Source: Eubacterium sp.
Lineage (GTDB): Bacteria > Bacillota > Clostridia > Lachnospirales > Lachnospiraceae
Length of the DNA stretch: 43,989 bases
Reading direction: 5' to 3'
NCBI GenBank assembly: GCA_017459345.1
Contig: JAFUDC010000044.1
Coordinates: 1 to 43,989, forward strand
Shown: piece by piece, positions 41,773-43,989 of the stretch
Position numbering within the stretch: the first letter of the stretch is position 1
How the letters are laid out: the number at the start of each line of letters is the position of its first letter
The notes under the pieces: generated by a model
The model's input: the letters and a program-made list of their open reading frames with translations, nothing else
What the model was told of the DNA's origin: nothing
Databases searched by the model: none
Program-made: the position numbers and the translations under genes

Positions 41773-42411
41773 ATGGAAAGTCGTAAGATTTCATTTCGAT
41801 CAAAAAGCTGCAACCTGAATCTCTCTGTGATTCCCGGTCATTTTGCCACCAGGAACTCCCATGTCAATTATTATATGGACATGACAACCTTAAAAAACAG
41901 GCAGTCCAACGCATTGGAAGCAGCAGAGGCTCTGGTTCAGCTATATAAGCATAATACAGTTGTGGATACCATCGTATGTCTGGACAGGACTGAGGTTATC
42001 GGGGCCTTCCTGGCCGAGAAGCTCACGGAAGCCGGGTTCTTCTCCTACAACCGTCATAAATCGATTTATATCGTAACTCCGGAGATAGATACCGATGGAC
42101 AGATGTTCTTCAGAAAGAACATCCAGCCCATGATCCGGGATAAAAATATCATCATTCTGATGGCTTCTATCACAACCGGAATCACTATCAATCGAAGCTG
42201 GGACTGTATAGAATTCTACGGTGGCAAGCTCCAGGGAATCTCCTCCATCTTCAGTGCCATCGACGAGTACGGCAACCTGCCGGTGAACTCCCTGTTCACC
42301 ACCCGGGATATCCCTACCTACCACACCTACACCAAGCATGACTGCCCTTACTGCAAGAACGGACAGAAGATTGATGCCCTGGTCAATGGATATGGGTATT
42401 CGGAGTTGTGA
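41773..42411 (+). CDS. Orotate phosphoribosyltransferase-like protein
   Basis: A 212-residue protein with a type I phosphoribosyltransferase fold. It has VVDTIVCLDRTEVIGAFLAE (the region where the family binds the base) and KNIIILMASITTGITINRSW, aligned with the PRPP loop. The acidic pair that normally precedes TTG (D-D/E-x-x-T-T-G) is replaced by Met130-Ala131. It ends with CPYCKNGQ (Cys191, Cys194), a short Cys motif also seen in some PyrE-like proteins. So it may not be a standard OPRTase. GAGGAGG stands before ATG 41773. It is a single-gene unit ending at a strong terminator. Confidence 0.75.
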   Translation: MESRKISFRSKSCNLNLSVIPGHFATRNSHVNYYMDMTTLKNRQSNALEAAEALVQLYKHNTVVDTIVCLDRTEVIGAFLAEKLTEAGFFSYNRHKSIYIVTPEIDTDGQMFFRKNIQPMIRDKNIIILMASITTGITINRSWDCIEFYGGKLQGISSIFSAIDEYGNLPVNSLFTTRDIPTYHTYTKHDCPYCKNGQKIDALVNGYGYSEL

Positions 42412-42449
42412 TTGATTATCTAAGTCACTAACAAAGCGATTAACAGACG

Positions 42450-42481
42450 AACAAAAAGGGACCAAAAGGTCCCTTTTTGTT
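42450..42481. terminator. Strong terminator after the phosphoribosyltransferase gene
   Basis: AACAAAAAGGGACC (42450-42463) and GGTCCCTTTTTGTT (42468-42481) are a perfect 14-bp stem with loop AAAA and a built-in T run. It can work in both directions. Confidence 0.93.
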
Positions 42482-42728
42482 CTGCTTTGTTATTTTCATT
42501 ATTCACTAAACTGTTTTCACTATTTACTATGCTGTTCTAATATAGTATTTCCCCAATATATTGCTTTAAACTGATCAAATACTCTGGGCAGCCATAAATC
42601 TATGTTAAACATCTAAATCTGTGGAACTCTAACATGTTTTTTGGAAAATTGTGCGTTTAGGACTATTATTTCCGCCTGAAATTGGTAGAAACAGATGGTA
42701 TGACTATCCTTAACCACAGCATTTTGCA

Positions 42729-42761
42729 CTTTCCCTGGAATTCTTTGAAAATCAGGGAAAG
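42729..42761. repeat. 9-bp inverted repeat in the gene-poor right end
   Basis: CTTTCCCTG (42729-42737) and CAGGGAAAG (42753-42761) with a 15-nt loop. The region 42482-42980 around it has no gene I can support. Confidence 0.4.
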
Positions 42762-42985
42762 CCTGTAGGTAGAGAATCTGATCTTAACATTTTATACCCA
42801 ATTCTGTAGGAAAAAACAGGAGTATAATAAAAAAGTTACTTCATTTAAGATTTCATCGATATGTAAGGCTGGAATACTGATAAACCTGGTTATCATATAT
42901 ATTGCTCTGTTCGCTTCTTCAGTGACCATCTGGCTGTAAGAGATGGTGGATGTGGCGATCAGGACAGTTTCAAAGCCAGAATTTA

Positions 42986-43090
42986 AGAACAATATATTTA
43001 CATATTTGCGATTATATTAATGAAGATGGTGATTTTGAATTCAGAGTCATTTTATCAACAGAATATGATAATATACCTGAGGATGTTTGA
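42986..43090 (+). pseudogene. Gene relic, plus-strand copy of an inverted pair
   Basis: The frame reads IYLHICDYINEDGDFEF, then VILSTEYDN before a stop. It matches the minus-strand frame at 43112-43255 (YLHIDMYADEDGDFIF, then FLATDFDK), both in DNA and in protein. No start codon with a ribosome site is present. I infer a fragment of a duplicated gene of unknown family. Confidence 0.5.
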
Positions 43091-43111
43091 AACCATCGAC
43101 AGATTTCATGG

Positions 43112-43255
43112 TCAATCAGTCATAATGAGCAGATTCAGCCGAAAAACAATTGATATGTTATATAACTTCCCCGTATTTTTATCAAAATCTGTTGCTAAAA
43201 AGGACTCAAAAATGAAATCACCATCTTCATCAGCATACATGTCAATATGTAAATA
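43112..43255 (-). pseudogene. Gene relic, minus-strand copy of an inverted pair
   Basis: A 47-codon open frame without a start codon or ribosome binding site, similar to the frame at 42986-43090 on the other strand. Shared positions are Y-L-H-I, D-E-D-G-D-F and the L-x-T-[DE]-[FY]-D block. The two copies face each other head to tail around a short centre. Confidence 0.5.
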
Positions 43256-43298
43256 GGATGACAGGCTATCACTTCAGCATGTTCACTTCCGTTCGACT

Positions 43299-43390
43299 GC
43301 TTTAATTGAACTGACCTCAGCCCTCCGGGCTGTATCACTTTGGCACATTCTCCAGTCTATGGCTGGCCAAAAGGATATTTGACAAGTTAA
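43299..43390. repeat. Interspersed repeat A, right copy
   Basis: Same family as 85-172: GCTTTAATTGAACT, hairpin CAGCCC/GGGCTG (43318-43332), CACTTTGGCAC and the final AGTTAA. Here nothing resembling the 174-bp element follows AGTTAA directly. Confidence 0.6.
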
Positions 43391-43432
43391 CTTTTCATAA
43401 TATCTGTGGCCAGATTAAGATAAAGGGGATCA

Positions 43433-43447
43433 GACAGGAAACCTGTC
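43433..43447. repeat. Small hairpin in repeat-rich right end
   Basis: GACAGG and CCTGTC with loop AAA. It lies between repeat A and the larger inverted repeat at 43479-43552. No function is assigned. Confidence 0.35.
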
Positions 43448-43478
43448 AGACCAGCCAGTATAATGGATTAGTACTGTA

Positions 43479-43552
43479 ACAGTATGAATCATCCTTTAAA
43501 AAAACAGGTAGTCAGAGAGTTCCGGGAGATACAAATCCCGTTTTCATACTGT
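43479..43552. other. 74-bp nested inverted repeat
   Basis: The outer arms ACAGTATGAA (43479-43488) and TTCATACTGT (43543-43552) are perfect, and an inner stem CGGGA/TCCCG lies between them. It could be a small structured RNA or the remains of a mobile element. No promoter is clear. The flanking stretch up to 43848 holds no supported gene. Confidence 0.35.
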
Positions 43553-43848
43553 CTTTATCGTAGTTATACGATAATAATCACAACTCTGAGTATCTTTATC
43601 CACCCATAAACTGCTGCAGGAGCCCAAAACTCATTTTTTATTCTTTTGCAGTAGATAGTATGATACCTATCTTATATTATTATCAACATAATTGGATAAT
43701 AATACTGATTAAAGGTGGTTTTATCTCCTACTACTCCATGCGAACCTTTCCAAAGAGAAAAACAGTGGATACAATGTACCAAAAGAGGCAATTGTATCCA
43801 CCAATTTCTGAAGTTCAGTCGTTGCTGACTGCCTGGCTCGATAATGTC

Positions 43849-43989
43849 GTGAATAAGTCCCACGCACGGCTCCGCTGCTATTCGCAGCTCTCACCGTGCT
43901 AACAGCATCTCGCTCCGCATCTCACTGCTCCGCTCGATACTGTTTGTCGTGCGCAATGTCTGAGCAGTCTTACATGCAAGCATGCCGCC
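43849..43989. mobile_element. MITE-like element, second copy, cut by the window edge
   Basis: It starts GTGAATAAGTCCCAC, like the element at 177, and from about 43930 on is almost identical to it (CTCGATACTGTTTGTCGTGC and the following 45 bp). The middle part (43864-43915) differs more. The right terminal repeat lies outside the window. Confidence 0.6.

Overview
The window looks like a chromosomal segment of an anaerobic, endospore-forming Clostridia species, most likely a Lachnospiraceae member. Pointers are a SigK-type sporulation sigma factor, an IreB/RuvX/DUF1292 cluster, a HrcA-controlled groESL operon, a MtaB methylthiotransferase, a Na+-pumping decarboxylase operon and a glycyl radical fermentation enzyme. 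Most genes lie on the minus strand. I cannot name the species from sequence alone.

Layout. 1-4.7 kb: a DJ-1/PfpI-like protein and a DUF4125 protein on the minus strand, facing a plus-strand operon of a resolvase-fold protein without recognisable catalytic residues, a DUF6506 protein and a TPR plus DUF4037 nucleotidyltransferase-fold protein. 4.8-12.5 kb: a glycyl radical module. It holds a diol-dehydratase-type glycyl radical enzyme with a large internal insertion, its activating enzyme and an S-adenosylmethionine synthetase, followed after a terminator by a PocR-domain sensor and an AraC-type response regulator. 13.1-14.5 kb: two unrecognised genes, one a membrane protein. 14.5-18.0 kb: rlmB, mrnC, cysS, ispF and two tRNAs (Met, Val). 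18.1-25.9 kb: a DUF1700 protein, a transglutaminase-like lipoprotein, an ACT-domain protein, groESL with CIRCE, a polysaccharide deacetylase with a 51-residue downstream gene, efp, yqeG and sigK. 25.9-35.7 kb: RNA-centred housekeeping, namely trhP and trmR (wobble uridine modification), an MltG-like fragment protein, a YlbF protein, RNase J, DUF1292, ruvX, ireB, mtaB, an HPr-like protein without the histidine, thiI and a cysteine desulfurase. 35.9-41.1 kb: a membrane decarboxylase/transcarboxylase operon with two different carboxyltransferase subunits. 41.8-42.4 kb: a phosphoribosyltransferase-fold protein. The last 1.5 kb has no intact gene and holds inverted gene remnants and repeats.

How genes work together. 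The glycyl radical enzyme needs SAM-dependent radical installation by its activase, and the next gene makes SAM. The PocR sensor and AraC regulator are the likely controllers of this operon. ThiI and the neighbouring cysteine desulfurase form a tRNA thiolation pair. TrhP and TrmR form a wobble-uridine hydroxylation and methylation pair. The decarboxylase operon should couple decarboxylation through a biotin carrier to sodium export.

Most unusual items: the internal encapsulation-peptide-like insertion in the glycyl radical enzyme; a family of hairpin repeats placed 45-75 nt upstream of four of the five decarboxylase genes and one other gene; ATAAGTCC-ended palindromic elements, one with a possible target duplication; a kinase-like sensor with a degraded ATP site; a cysteine-rich tail on IspF; and a head-to-head pair of gene relics near the right end.
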